Shown here piece after piece: positions 15,141-24,578 of a stretch of DNA of 64,000 nt (its first letter is position 1; each line of letters opens with the position of its first letter). The position numbers were made by a program, and so were the translations under genes. The notes under the pieces are model-generated. The model had not been told where the DNA came from. It saw only the letters and a list, made by a program, of their open reading frames with translations, and made no database searches. Origin of the DNA: an uncultured Desulfobacter sp. (lineage in GTDB: Bacteria > Desulfobacterota > Desulfobacteria > Desulfobacterales > Desulfobacteraceae); the NCBI RefSeq assembly GCF_963665355.1, contig NZ_OY762229.1, positions 2,666,001-2,730,000 of the forward strand, written 5' to 3'.

Positions 15141-17426
15141 TTATTTTTTATATCCAGCCAACAATATACTTGGAAGAATTAAAAGATCGCTAAGAATGGC
15201 GAATAGCATAATGGCAGCACTTAAAAAACCGAACTGGATAGTTGGAACAAAGCTTGAAAATACCATAACTCCGAATCCAAAACACAGGATAAAGGATGTC
15301 ACCATAATAGGCTCTCCTTTAGTCTTTAGCGCTTCAAGTGCCGCCTGCCCCGTAGGTACCCCCTTATTTTTGAATGATTGATATGTGGTCAGGTAGTGGA
15401 TGGTGTCATCCACGGCAATGCCAATGGCGACGGCAGAAATAATGGCGGTGGCTGTGTTCAACGGGATCCCTAAAAAGCCCATAAGGCCCAAATTAAAAAT
15501 GATAGGCACCCCATTGGGAATTAATGAAATGCCCCCGAGTTTGAAAGATTTAAATACCAGAAACAAAATGCTGAAGATAATTATGAACGCCAGTAAAAGG
15601 CTGCTCATTTGACTGTCCACAATACTTTTCAGTAGTTTATTTACCAAAAATGTTTTGCCGGTAACCCGGACTTCAATGTCATCGGTATTGATATTGTTTT
15701 CGATAAACGAACTGATATCCAACAGATACTTGGCCAGTTCACTGGAACTATGTTCGGAAATTCGGGCTGAAATTCGGGTCCAGGTGTATTCGTCATTTAG
15801 AAAGTTGTAGATTTCGTCTCCTCCGTAGATCAGTAGATATTGGGCAATCATTTCTGCTGACTCCGGAATGGAATAAAATTGGGGGTCTTCGGCATGGAAT
15901 GATTTATTCATCTGCTTGATGAACGTATTTACAGAAGTGGTTGTGCCAACGAAGGGCAGGGTATTCAGATAGGTCTCTATTGCCTGGACCTTATTTAATG
16001 CGGTAGGAGTCATCAGGCTTTTATCATTTTTGTTTTTGATTGATATTTCAAGGGTATCCACTCCGTTGAGACGGGTGTCAATAAATTGAAAATCCTTGTA
16101 TATAGCGCTGCTTTTTTTAAAATATTCTATTAAATTTGTTTCCACCTTAATGCGAGAAATACCGAACATAGATCCAACAATGCAGGCAGTTGAAAGACAT
16201 AGAATAATATTCTTATTTTTCAAAACAAATGAAGCGATGCCATTGGACATCCTGGATAAATAATTCCCTTGAATTTTATAATCTTTTACCACGCTTTTAG
16301 TATTTCGGAGGAAATAAATAATCAACGGGATCAGAGTCATGGTTAAAAAAAATTCTGCCATCATGCCTATGGCTGCGGCAAGTCCAAAATGCCGAATTGG
16401 CGGAATATCACTGACAAGAAGGGATAAAAAACCTATGGCTGTCGTAAGACTGGTTAAAAAACAGGGCCTCCATAACTCGTCAACAGTCTCCTTCAAGGTA
16501 TTCATTACGGTTTCCCTACACCGTTTTTTCTGAAAGAAATGGAGCAATACATGGATGCTATCGGAAACGGCCAAGGCCATCATCAACGGAGACAATATGG
16601 CTGTCATGGGACTTATGGCACCACCGGATAGATATAGGGCGGCCATTGTCCAAAGCAGGCAAAGAGTGATATTAAATAGCCCTATGGCAACACCGATTGC
16701 GCTTCTTAGAGTCAAAAACAGAAAAAAACCAAGAATAGCATAAATCAAAGGCATGAAAATTTGATTGTCCCGATTAATGTGTGAACTCATGTTCACGTCG
16801 GTCACAAGCCAGCCGGCAGTATGGATAGTATCGGCGCTAAGCTTGGAACCGTCAGCTAAAGCATGGTCCTTAAATGCCTGGTCAATACTTTGAAGAAGTC
16901 TCAAGTCATAGGTCTCATCGCCTTCATGGGGAAGGGTCCTTACCAGAAACAGGGATGCTTTTCCGTCGTTTGAAATAATGTTATTTTTTACCGACTGTAA
17001 GCTGAAAGCCCTCTTCTTTATTTCTTCTGCAGCTTCCATAGATTCCGGAATCTGTTCACATAAAGGTTGAACAAAAAAATCATTCTTTGTTCCCAGGATA
17101 CTCTCCACATTGGTGATGCTGACAACTTCTTTTACTTCTTTGATGCCCTCAAGCTTTTGAGTCAATTTGTGGATTTCACTAAGCATTTGCGGAGTAAAGA
17201 TATCGTTTGATGAAAATGCAATGATAATAAATTCATCTTCGCCAAAAATTCGCTTGAATTTTTCGTAGAAAACAAGATCCGGGTCGTCTTCCATTATCAG
17301 GGATTCCACGGAGGTTTCAACTGGAAGATGGGAAAATAAATAAGTCGAATAGCAGGTTACGATTGAAAGCAGGCAGAAAAACGTTCGGGGAAATTTAAAT
17401 AATAAATTTAAATATTGTCTGCTCAT
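15141..17426 (-). CDS. RND/MMPL-family exporter
   Basis: From the ATG at 17426 the protein has 761 residues and the two-fold RND/MMPL plan: a first membrane helix, a periplasmic loop of about 170 residues, a bundle of five to six helices (about 215-365), then a repeat of the same pattern. Conserved acidic positions occur in LMMALAVSDSIHVLLHFF and AVAIGIAVDDTIHYLTTY, the proton-relay regions of this family. It resembles predicted lipid exporters (HpnN/MmpL type) rather than drug-efflux AcrB. The ATG follows the TAA of the ThiF-like gene by one base, so both are co-translated. A start 36 bases earlier is open but overlaps that gene. With the LolA-like and barrel proteins it could move a lipid or acylated product; the cargo is unknown. 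Confidence 0.85.
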   Translation of the reverse strand: MSRQYLNLLFKFPRTFFCLLSIVTCYSTYLFSHLPVETSVESLIMEDDPDLVFYEKFKRIFGEDEFIIIAFSSNDIFTPQMLSEIHKLTQKLEGIKEVKEVVSITNVESILGTKNDFFVQPLCEQIPESMEAAEEIKKRAFSLQSVKNNIISNDGKASLFLVRTLPHEGDETYDLRLLQSIDQAFKDHALADGSKLSADTIHTAGWLVTDVNMSSHINRDNQIFMPLIYAILGFFLFLTLRSAIGVAIGLFNITLCLLWTMAALYLSGGAISPMTAILSPLMMALAVSDSIHVLLHFFQKKRCRETVMNTLKETVDELWRPCFLTSLTTAIGFLSLLVSDIPPIRHFGLAAAIGMMAEFFLTMTLIPLIIYFLRNTKSVVKDYKIQGNYLSRMSNGIASFVLKNKNIILCLSTACIVGSMFGISRIKVETNLIEYFKKSSAIYKDFQFIDTRLNGVDTLEISIKNKNDKSLMTPTALNKVQAIETYLNTLPFVGTTTSVNTFIKQMNKSFHAEDPQFYSIPESAEMIAQYLLIYGGDEIYNFLNDEYTWTRISARISEHSSSELAKYLLDISSFIENNINTDDIEVRVTGKTFLVNKLLKSIVDSQMSSLLLAFIIIFSILFLVFKSFKLGGISLIPNGVPIIFNLGLMGFLGIPLNTATAIISAVAIGIAVDDTIHYLTTYQSFKNKGVPTGQAALEALKTKGEPIMVTSFILCFGFGVMVFSSFVPTIQFGFLSAAIMLFAILSDLLILPSILLAGYKK

Positions 17427-17427
17427 T

Positions 17428-18342
17428 TTATTTCCCTTTTTTTGTAAGAAGCTTTTTGACAATGATTTTTTTCACCTGTTGTACTGGGTTTTTGTTTCCA
17501 AGGTGCAATTTCCCTTTTTTAAACCTGTTTAAATAGCTGTCATACTGGATATAGCAAGGCACGGGGTTGACACAGCCCCTGTTTAAAACAATTTTCAATG
17601 CTTCGGCCGCTGCCATTCCAGAACATAGCTGGCATGCAATGCTCAGAGACGGCCCCGCCTTGGCGTTCAAATCAACCTTTGCAAGGTTCATGTAACTAAA
17701 GTGAGTGGGTTTTGGTGCTAGTCCCATGGCAAAGGAGAGGTATTTATCTTCAGAAGACATGTCGTCATTGACATTAAAGTACTCATCAAATCCCATGCCA
17801 TTTGGTGAAAAAACCAATACCGCTGAACTAAACCCTAATGGTGCGGCTGTCACCACGTAGATTCCTTTTTGTGCAGCGCGAAGAAACATCTTACGCCGGA
17901 TTTCAAATGCAAAAAAATCAAGTCCGTCAATAACCACATCAACTTCATCAAGAAAATGGTCTATGTTTTCTTCATTAATACCATTTTCAAAGCAATTGAG
18001 TTCAAGGTAAGGGTTTATTGATAAGGCCCTTTCTTTCATTTCTTCAAGTTTGGGTTTGTTAAAAGAATCTACGGTCGCCCCGTATTGCCTATTAATATTC
18101 ACCGGATCAAAGACATCAAAATCAGCGATGTTGAATTTGCCGATTCCTGACCTGACAAGGGTAATCAAGTGTGCGCCACCCACCCCCCCCATTCCTGGAA
18201 TGGCAACGCGGGTTTTGCCCAATTTTTCCTGTTCACATTCTGTTAACAGGCCTATATTCCTTGAAAATGCCTGATTCATATAGGTTTGCCGATTTTCGAT
18301 ACCGATGGATTTAAGTTTCTCAAACATGGCTTCTATTCTCAT
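17428..18342 (-). CDS. ThiF/HesA/MoeB-family E1-like adenylyltransferase
   Basis: The 304-residue protein has the E1-like Rossmann core: PGMGGVGGAHL (about 49-59), DFDVFDPVNINRQYGA with the Arg that contacts ATP (about 75-89), the Lys in NKPKLEEMKE, and the metal-binding Asp in DVVIDGLDFF (about 135-144). Family members adenylate the C-terminal Gly of a ubiquitin-like protein or a peptide or amino acid carboxylate. A CQLC pair is present, but the full pair of CxxC zinc sites is not obvious. No small Gly-Gly protein is nearby, so the substrate is unknown. AGGAGATATAC precedes the ATG. The stop is one base from the exporter start, which ties the enzyme to the RND protein. Confidence 0.85.
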   Translation of the reverse strand: MRIEAMFEKLKSIGIENRQTYMNQAFSRNIGLLTECEQEKLGKTRVAIPGMGGVGGAHLITLVRSGIGKFNIADFDVFDPVNINRQYGATVDSFNKPKLEEMKERALSINPYLELNCFENGINEENIDHFLDEVDVVIDGLDFFAFEIRRKMFLRAAQKGIYVVTAAPLGFSSAVLVFSPNGMGFDEYFNVNDDMSSEDKYLSFAMGLAPKPTHFSYMNLAKVDLNAKAGPSLSIACQLCSGMAAAEALKIVLNRGCVNPVPCYIQYDSYLNRFKKGKLHLGNKNPVQQVKKIIVKKLLTKKGK

Positions 18343-18720
18343 GTATATCTCCTAATAATATTGAAAGATACTATTCAAAGAGCGTAAAAATACAATAGCA
18401 AAGCCAAATAAAAATTATCTCAGTATAATATCAATTTTTAAAAAAAGCGTGAAATAAATAATTAAAATGAGCAAAAAGCATCGAAACGCCTATCAATAAA
18501 TCATATGATGAGTTTTTTAGAATTATACAAAGTTTAACGGGATGTTACGATTGAATAAAGATATTGCCCCAAATTGGCAAAATGCAAGAATAAAATAAGC
18601 AAAAAACTAAACGAAGGTGGTTGGGAAGATTTTCAACATCCAGGGGAAATAGATGGTCGCCTTCATAGGTATCAAAATTTTTACGATAATTTGTTATGCG
18701 AGCTGGAGTATCAGGGGGGA
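18343..18720. other. AT-rich gap, no gene supported
   Basis: These 378 bases separate the patatin gene from the ThiF-like gene. A plus-strand frame from 18574 could encode about 48 residues here, but it continues antisense into the patatin gene and has no ribosome-binding site. A weak minus-strand promoter (TTCACG, 17 bases, TATTAT) is possible. Confidence 0.3.
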
Positions 18721-20697
18721 TCAAGAACCCAGATGAGTTCGGCGATGTTTTTCATTAATCATTCTTTGAATATCCGGAAGGCGCCCCAAACACTCCTCCA
18801 TGCCGCGGTGCATGAGTGCAAGACCTTCATGGAAATCATCCCAGGCAAACGTCCCCACATCCGGATAGAGTACAAGGTCTGCATTTTTTACATAGTCTCT
18901 TGTTGCCCGGCCATGAACAATACTTATGGCTCGGGAGATAATCTCCTTAATGCCGGGATCCTTGTTTTGTGGAACGGTATTTGCTGTCTTGGATTCAATG
19001 CTTACTGCAATAGCCATATCAGCGCCTTTCCTAATCAGAACATCCACCGGCACCGGATTTAAAAGTCCGCCGTCCACCATCCACCGGCCCTGGTGTTTAA
19101 AAGGAGAAAACACAGCTGGAATTGCAATACTGGAACGGATGGCATCCGTAACATCTCCGGTTTCAATAATCACCTCCTCTTCATTCAAGATATCTACTCC
19201 CACCAAGTAAGTCGGAATCATCAAATCCAAGAAATCTGCATTGCTCACAGCTTTTCTTATAAGCTGGGCCGCCTTTTTACCTCTGAGCAAGCCTTGTTTG
19301 GGCAGAGTATAATCAAAAATTTTCCGGCGGGTGTCAGCCCGGGTAAGAATTTGGTCAATGGTGGACTTCTTTAATTTTTTAAAAGAAGCTGTGGCCGCAT
19401 AAATTCCGCCCACCAGGGCTCCCATGCTGGTTCCTGAAATCATGTCAATGTGAATACCTGCATCCTCCAACACTTTTAATACTCCGATATGGGCCCACCC
19501 CCTTGCACCGCCGGCACCCAGCGCAAGCCCTAACCGGATACCGGCAATTTCGCGGGCAACCGCCCTGGCCCCCCTTACAGGGAAGCATTTATGGGTATCT
19601 ATCCGGTCTTTAAACGCGGGTTCCGAACGGTCCACCCAGATGCCTGGCGTTTCGCAAAGTCCCAGGCGTTGTTTCAGTTCTTGCCGGGCCACTCCACATT
19701 TTCCATAGAGATGGCTGACTCCAACCCTGATGCGTCCTAAAAACGCACTAGCGCCGCAAATCTGCTCAAGCTCCAGAAGCCTGGTTCTAACCTCCCCGAT
19801 TTTTTCTTCAGTATTGTGAATAAGCAAAAATGTCCGATCACACAGTCGGACAAACAACCGCTCCATGTCATTTAGACAATGGGTAAGGTTAAAAAATACC
19901 ACATCATAGGCGTCTTTCAGACCAGCCATCAGAACAGGCATAATTTCAGAAAGCCTGTCAGAAAATCCGGTTCGCAACTGAAGAACATGAAACCCTGACA
20001 AATGTTTATACCAGTGAATATCTTCGGGTTTATAGCTGCTTGGGGGAAGGAGTCTGAAAAGGTCAGGGGTAGGGCATTCCATGTGGGCCAAATCATATTT
20101 TAGCATGATCCTGTCAGCTTCAAGGTGAGGTTCAATCACCACCACACGTTTATGTGACTCATCAGAAATATGAAAGGAAACAGAATATAAAAAATGGGAT
20201 ACTCCCAACTCCGGTCCAGTGGCAGATACAGCATAAAATGTTGGGGCCATGGCCTGGGGACCATCTCCCTTTGCCAGAATACTCATACGTTTGGCATAAA
20301 AACGGCTCAGGTACAGTCCAATGCTTTTATCTGTTTTAATTAGCACATCAAAATTTTCACGGGTAAGACAAAACAAAGTTACATCCAGTGACGCCTCTAC
20401 CGTGGAATTTCTGGGCGACTCTGAAAGAAGAGACATTTCCCCGAAAAAATCTCCTCGCTTCAACTCAGAGACAAAAAGTTTTCGCCCTTCCTCCTCTTTG
20501 TGAACAGACACCATGCCTGATCGAATCACATACATGGAATCCCCAGGCTCTCCCTGCCGGAAGATAATATCCCCCTTGTGATAAAATTTTTTTTCGAACA
20601 ATCCGGCAATCTCTCTGATCTGATCTGTCGGTACAGATGAAAACAGGGAGACTTTTTGTAAAAATTCAATGAGATCCTGATATATTATTTTTTGCAT
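18721..20697 (-). CDS. Cyclic-nucleotide-binding patatin-like phospholipase (NTE type)
   Basis: The 658-residue protein joins three parts. A cyclic-nucleotide-binding domain (about 10-130; FRQGEPGDSMYVIRSG, GDFFGEMSLLSESPRNSTVE) comes first. A middle region of about 230 residues resembles the linker of bacterial NTE proteins. A patatin domain follows (about 385-600) with the oxyanion stretch GAGGARGWAHIG, the nucleophile in GTSMG (about residue 422) and the Asp in VDGGLLNPVPVDV. Such enzymes are lysophospholipase- or phospholipase-like serine hydrolases acting at membranes. The catalytic pair is complete. It is upstream of the ThiF-like gene and downstream of the beta-helix gene in the same direction. 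A role in lipid supply to the neighbouring exporter is inference. Confidence 0.88.
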   Translation of the reverse strand: MQKIIYQDLIEFLQKVSLFSSVPTDQIREIAGLFEKKFYHKGDIIFRQGEPGDSMYVIRSGMVSVHKEEEGRKLFVSELKRGDFFGEMSLLSESPRNSTVEASLDVTLFCLTRENFDVLIKTDKSIGLYLSRFYAKRMSILAKGDGPQAMAPTFYAVSATGPELGVSHFLYSVSFHISDESHKRVVVIEPHLEADRIMLKYDLAHMECPTPDLFRLLPPSSYKPEDIHWYKHLSGFHVLQLRTGFSDRLSEIMPVLMAGLKDAYDVVFFNLTHCLNDMERLFVRLCDRTFLLIHNTEEKIGEVRTRLLELEQICGASAFLGRIRVGVSHLYGKCGVARQELKQRLGLCETPGIWVDRSEPAFKDRIDTHKCFPVRGARAVAREIAGIRLGLALGAGGARGWAHIGVLKVLEDAGIHIDMISGTSMGALVGGIYAATASFKKLKKSTIDQILTRADTRRKIFDYTLPKQGLLRGKKAAQLIRKAVSNADFLDLMIPTYLVGVDILNEEEVIIETGDVTDAIRSSIAIPAVFSPFKHQGRWMVDGGLLNPVPVDVLIRKGADMAIAVSIESKTANTVPQNKDPGIKEIISRAISIVHGRATRDYVKNADLVLYPDVGTFAWDDFHEGLALMHRGMEECLGRLPDIQRMINEKHRRTHLGS

Positions 20698-20744
20698 TGT
20701 TACTCGAGAGTTATAAATTTTTCATAAAAAAGGCAATTCTCAAT

Positions 20745-22109
20745 TTATTTTTTTGCACGCCGTATTATTACCACTAAAAAACTAAAACCCAACAGCCCTA
20801 CTATAATTGCCGTTTGCATGGGGATGCGTCCGGATTTCCGGGCCGGCTCAACCCATTTTACCTCAGGTATATGTATGTCTTCAAAATCAGTTCCATGATC
20901 CCATGGCGTGTACGCTTTAGGTCCGATGTTCTTCAACTTATCTGACCTTGACCCAATCCTCATTTTAGCCGTTCCAAAATCAATCAAATCGGGATATACA
21001 TCATAGATCCCGCCGACTTCGAGCGTAGGCAGATCTGGTTTCTCATCCGATTCAAACCGATACCAAGCATTTCCTGAAAAAGAAAACATTTCCGGCTGGG
21101 TATTGGGACCAATGTTAAAAAAAGTTTGGACCCGTTCATCGGTAACCACCATGTTGGCTTCAAAAAAACCTTTCCTGCATAAAATAAATCGACTATCCTT
21201 TGTTTCTTGAAGAATACGGCCGACCCATTTTTCCGGCAGGTAAAAGATATTATGATGCACATGAGAGTTCTGGCTGGTCACCCATGAGATTTGTGCCTCT
21301 CCGCCAACAAAATTATTTCCTGCCACAATTATATTGTCAGCTTCACAATCTGCATTTTGAGGTCTAAAAAAAGGGGTCCCGGTACTTCCACCTATATTAA
21401 CGGTCCGCTCCCCACAATTTATAAACGCATTATTTTCAATAAGTACACGCTGTGAGCCTCCTTTAATCTGTATGGCGTTCTTAGTACGATATCCTGGCAT
21501 ATCTTCAAACGTGCACCCCTGCACAACCCCCTGGTGGCAGCCTACAAAATCAATAGCTGAACCGCCCCATCCCTGTATTTTACAATTTCTAATAACAAAA
21601 TGGTCTACCCCTGACATTTTGATCGCATCTATATTACCTTTTTTTCCAATCTCACTGATTTGAAGATTTTCCAAAATGATATGATGAGAAGGGTGTTCAG
21701 AATCACCTCCATCGTCAATATTTATCCCATTGCCGGATCGTTTTTCAATTCTGATATTTTCTATTTTTACATATCCAACCCGACTCATCTTTACAGCTTC
21801 GCCCCGGCCTTGAAACACGGGGGGATACTCAGGATCGTTTCCGGCAATTACAATGGGCCGCTTTTTTGTACCCTGGATGTCTCCAAGCCTGAAACCACCA
21901 TCATAAATCCCCTGGGTAATCAAAATTCGGTCACCGGGCTCTGCTTTAGAAAGTGCAGATTTGAGAGAGGTTAAATCTGAGACCTGGATTGTTTTTGTCC
22001 CGTTTTGATAATTTTGTCCGCTACTATCGTATTCAAGTGCGAATACAACCGAAAACATGCTTATTATTAAGAATAGAAACGCCCCTCCCCAATAAAAGAA
22101 AGCTTTCAT
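20745..22109 (-). CDS. Secreted parallel beta-helix protein with C-terminal membrane anchor
   Basis: The 454-residue protein has a signal peptide (about 1-25), a chondroitinase-B/pectate-lyase-like right-handed beta-helix (about 38-330; ALSKAEPGDRILITQGIYDG, VKIENIRIEKRSG and many Asn/Gly-rich turns), and ends with one membrane segment and a basic tail (IIVGLLGFSFLVVIIRRAKK). The end looks like a sorting or anchor signal with EPARKSG instead of a PEP motif. It may be a periplasmic or surface polysaccharide lyase or epimerase anchored to a membrane. AAGGAGATCTC precedes the ATG. The gene lies 14 bases after capA in a four-gene minus-strand unit with VanZ and CapA. Confidence 0.75.
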   Translation of the reverse strand: MKAFFYWGGAFLFLIISMFSVVFALEYDSSGQNYQNGTKTIQVSDLTSLKSALSKAEPGDRILITQGIYDGGFRLGDIQGTKKRPIVIAGNDPEYPPVFQGRGEAVKMSRVGYVKIENIRIEKRSGNGINIDDGGDSEHPSHHIILENLQISEIGKKGNIDAIKMSGVDHFVIRNCKIQGWGGSAIDFVGCHQGVVQGCTFEDMPGYRTKNAIQIKGGSQRVLIENNAFINCGERTVNIGGSTGTPFFRPQNADCEADNIIVAGNNFVGGEAQISWVTSQNSHVHHNIFYLPEKWVGRILQETKDSRFILCRKGFFEANMVVTDERVQTFFNIGPNTQPEMFSFSGNAWYRFESDEKPDLPTLEVGGIYDVYPDLIDFGTAKMRIGSRSDKLKNIGPKAYTPWDHGTDFEDIHIPEVKWVEPARKSGRIPMQTAIIVGLLGFSFLVVIIRRAKK

Positions 22110-22123
22110 GAGATCTCCTTGGC

Positions 22124-23191
22124 CTACGGCACCAGTTTTTTATAGGCTCTAATAAAATGCCCGGGGCGAATTTTTTTCAAACCCTGCCAGCTCAAATGAG
22201 AAAGAACTGGTAAAATCTTGTTCACCCTGAATGCTTCATGGTCATAGGTTTTTTGTGTCACCCCCGAAGCCAGAAGTCGATTGACTTTAGAAATACATTT
22301 GTCTGCCCAACCGTTTTTATCAATTTTAATACAAACGCCGTCATCATACACAGGGATCTGTTGAATGTTAACTACGTTGTCTTTTGTGAACTCACACATA
22401 AATATACAGCCCACCCGCTCAAATTTGTTCCAGTCCAGGTTGTCTCCGCTGTCCCAGTAGACATGGCTGGACATAAAATTTCCTAACGAGTAAACCACTG
22501 GCACATTTTCGACCATTTCCATGCCCTGAACCACATGGGGATGATGTCCAAGCACCAATGAAGCGCCGGCATCGGCAAACGCCCTGGCCTGATTCATTTG
22601 TTCCGGTGAAGGAATCCGGAACCGCTCCATGCCCCAGTGGGAAGAAATAATGACATGATCCACCATCTGTTTCAGTTCCCTTATCTGGAGGCATACGCTT
22701 TCGGTCTCAAGTGGTGCCACGCCACTGTTGCTTTCTCCGGCAAACCGGTATATCCCACTGGAGCGGTCTACAACGCCTATGATCGCCAGTTGTATTCCTT
22801 GAATATCGTATATAGCCGGTTCCATTGCCTCCTGCATGTTCAATCCTGCCCCACAGCTCCTGATGCCGATATCGGACAGCATTTCCCTCAAACGAATGAA
22901 TCCCTGGTCATAGCAGTCAAAGGCATGATTGTTTCCCAGCGAGACACAATCAATTCCGGATTGTTCAAGGGATAAAATCTGGCTTTCCGTTGTCAGCACA
23001 CGGGGTTCTGTGGGAATTTTTTCATTCCCTTCAAGGGTACATTCCAGATTCGCAAAAACCAGGTCACACGATTTAAAAAGAGATTGAATTTCATCGGAAA
23101 GCGCCTCAAGCCCACGTCCGGGCTGGTCGCTGGACCTGGCTGTTAAAAGAAAATCTCCTGCAGCGGCAAATTGTACTGTTTTATTTCCCAT
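22124..23191 (-). CDS. capA: CapA-family metallophosphatase-like protein
   Basis: The 355-residue protein carries the CapA (PGA_cap) signature set: GDFLLTARSSD at the start, FANLECTLEG, CVSLGNNHAFDC, IISSHWGMERF, GHHPHVVQGMEMVE and VYSLGNFMSS. In capsule systems CapA-like proteins help export or tether poly-gamma-glutamate; others act on polysaccharides. No signal peptide is seen, which is odd for an exported CapA, so it may act in the cytoplasm or as an uncharacterised phosphoesterase. Its ATG immediately follows the TAA of the VanZ gene, with GAGG inside the VanZ end. Naming is by family only. Confidence 0.8.
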   Translation of the reverse strand: MGNKTVQFAAAGDFLLTARSSDQPGRGLEALSDEIQSLFKSCDLVFANLECTLEGNEKIPTEPRVLTTESQILSLEQSGIDCVSLGNNHAFDCYDQGFIRLREMLSDIGIRSCGAGLNMQEAMEPAIYDIQGIQLAIIGVVDRSSGIYRFAGESNSGVAPLETESVCLQIRELKQMVDHVIISSHWGMERFRIPSPEQMNQARAFADAGASLVLGHHPHVVQGMEMVENVPVVYSLGNFMSSHVYWDSGDNLDWNKFERVGCIFMCEFTKDNVVNIQQIPVYDDGVCIKIDKNGWADKCISKVNRLLASGVTQKTYDHEAFRVNKILPVLSHLSWQGLKKIRPGHFIRAYKKLVP

Positions 23192-24514
23192 TTATCCTCG
23201 CACATCCACGTTATCAGGAAAAATTACGGCCACAGCACCCAGATACCCGCCTGCTGCGAAACAATATATGTCTGTCACAGAAGGATATCTTGATGGTAAA
23301 AAAAGCTGGCCGCCTTCCTGGAATACGCCAAGAACAGCACAGAAAACAGCAGCCATCCAAACACCATAGTGTTTTCTTTTAAACCACCCAAATCGTATTT
23401 TTAACAGATATACCAGCATGGCCGGCAAAAAGATACTCTGAACAAACAATCTTGCATGGTTCAGGCTTGCTCCCATGGCATAATCGTACAAGGGGAGTAA
23501 TTTTGAGACAGACGGCAGCCTTGCCGGTATCTGCTCAATGGACCAGTTAAAGCTAAAAGGAAACCACGCAAGATAAAAACTATATAACAGTATTAACCCG
23601 ATACCCCAATTCAATTTTGCAGTGGTTTCTTGTTTTTCGGATAACAGACCTATTGCCATCCCGCCAATACACCCCACCCATCCGGAAACCACATTGGCGA
23701 TATTGAAAGAACGAGATACAATAAACAATTTAGCCACTTCAAGCGACGAGCAAAACAGTCCTCCAACAACAACTGCCTGTACCAACCTTGAAAAGCTGGA
23801 TTTGTGTTTCAGAAACGAACTGAACAGCAGGGTCAGGCATGCATAAACCAATCCGACTTTAAGCAGCCACCAATGCCAGGGATGTACTGTAAATCCCAAA
23901 TTCAGAGAAAAATGAGAGCGCTTAAAATTTCGACCCACCTGTTTTAACAGGATCGTGGGCATAAACGGAGACAGCGCATCTGCTGCCGTCAATCCGGCAA
24001 GAATCAGAGCGGCGATTACAACAGGTTTATTTTGCCAACTGTTTTTTAACCAGTCAATGCCGGAAATCCATACCCTTTGTCCGAAAGCAAGTCCGAAAAG
24101 ACCTCCCGCTATTCCACTGATGGTATTCAAGAGCCAGTCAGAACCGCTGGCTACCCTTGAAACAGTAAACATCTGGAGTAGCTCAACAAAAATACTGATT
24201 AAAGAACAGATAAGACCCGAGACTGTCAGAGAAATTATTGAATTACAACTCGATAGCCTGAGGCGAACCGTAATCATCCATCCCAAAGGCGCATATAATA
24301 TCAGGTTGCTGAGCACATCAGAGCCGCTGATCCTGGCTTTTGGATTGAACGGCCAATAACGCCAGAAAAATTTATACTGATCCTGCAAGCCTTTTCCAAA
24401 CGAAAAGTCAAAGGGCATGAGGCTTGCGTAAATTAATAACACTGTATAGCCTGCTATCAGTACGAACAGCAGATTTGTATGAATTTTACAGTTAGGTTGA
24501 AACAACTGCTTCAT
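23192..24514 (-). CDS. Tandem VanZ-family membrane protein
   Basis: The 440-residue protein has about ten membrane segments and appears to hold two VanZ-like units. The first (about 20-150) has ASLMPFDFSFG, SDVLSNLILYAPLGW and GSDWLLNTISGIAGG. The second (about 200-430) has SFNIANVVSGWVGCIGG and a C-terminal part with PSRYPSVTDIYCFAAGG. VanZ proteins lower teicoplanin sensitivity by an unknown route, and relatives with longer chains are common in exosortase and exopolysaccharide loci. The ATG has a weak ribosome-binding site. Overlapping coupling to capA suggests a joint role at the cell envelope. Confidence 0.8.
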   Translation of the reverse strand: MKQLFQPNCKIHTNLLFVLIAGYTVLLIYASLMPFDFSFGKGLQDQYKFFWRYWPFNPKARISGSDVLSNLILYAPLGWMITVRLRLSSCNSIISLTVSGLICSLISIFVELLQMFTVSRVASGSDWLLNTISGIAGGLFGLAFGQRVWISGIDWLKNSWQNKPVVIAALILAGLTAADALSPFMPTILLKQVGRNFKRSHFSLNLGFTVHPWHWWLLKVGLVYACLTLLFSSFLKHKSSFSRLVQAVVVGGLFCSSLEVAKLFIVSRSFNIANVVSGWVGCIGGMAIGLLSEKQETTAKLNWGIGLILLYSFYLAWFPFSFNWSIEQIPARLPSVSKLLPLYDYAMGASLNHARLFVQSIFLPAMLVYLLKIRFGWFKRKHYGVWMAAVFCAVLGVFQEGGQLFLPSRYPSVTDIYCFAAGGYLGAVAVIFPDNVDVRG

Positions 24515-24549
24515 GAGAATAATGACTCAAACAAATAAAAAATAATTGT

Positions 24550-24578
24550 TTTACAAGCATATTAAAATTTTTTAATAC
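24550..24578 (+). promoter_or_regulatory. Sigma-70 type promoter of the M55 gene
   Basis: TTTACA (24550-24555) and TAATAC (24573-24578) are 17 bases apart, with transcription expected near 24585. A strong ribosome-binding site (AAGGAG, 24584-24589) then serves a seven-codon frame (24594-24617, MIRLRPS, then TAA) before the real start at 24636. Confidence 0.45.

Noticed and set aside
18574-19062. Plus-strand frame of 162 codons after the ThiF-like gene
   Set aside because: Two thirds run antisense to the patatin gene, which has clear motifs, and no ribosome-binding site precedes it.
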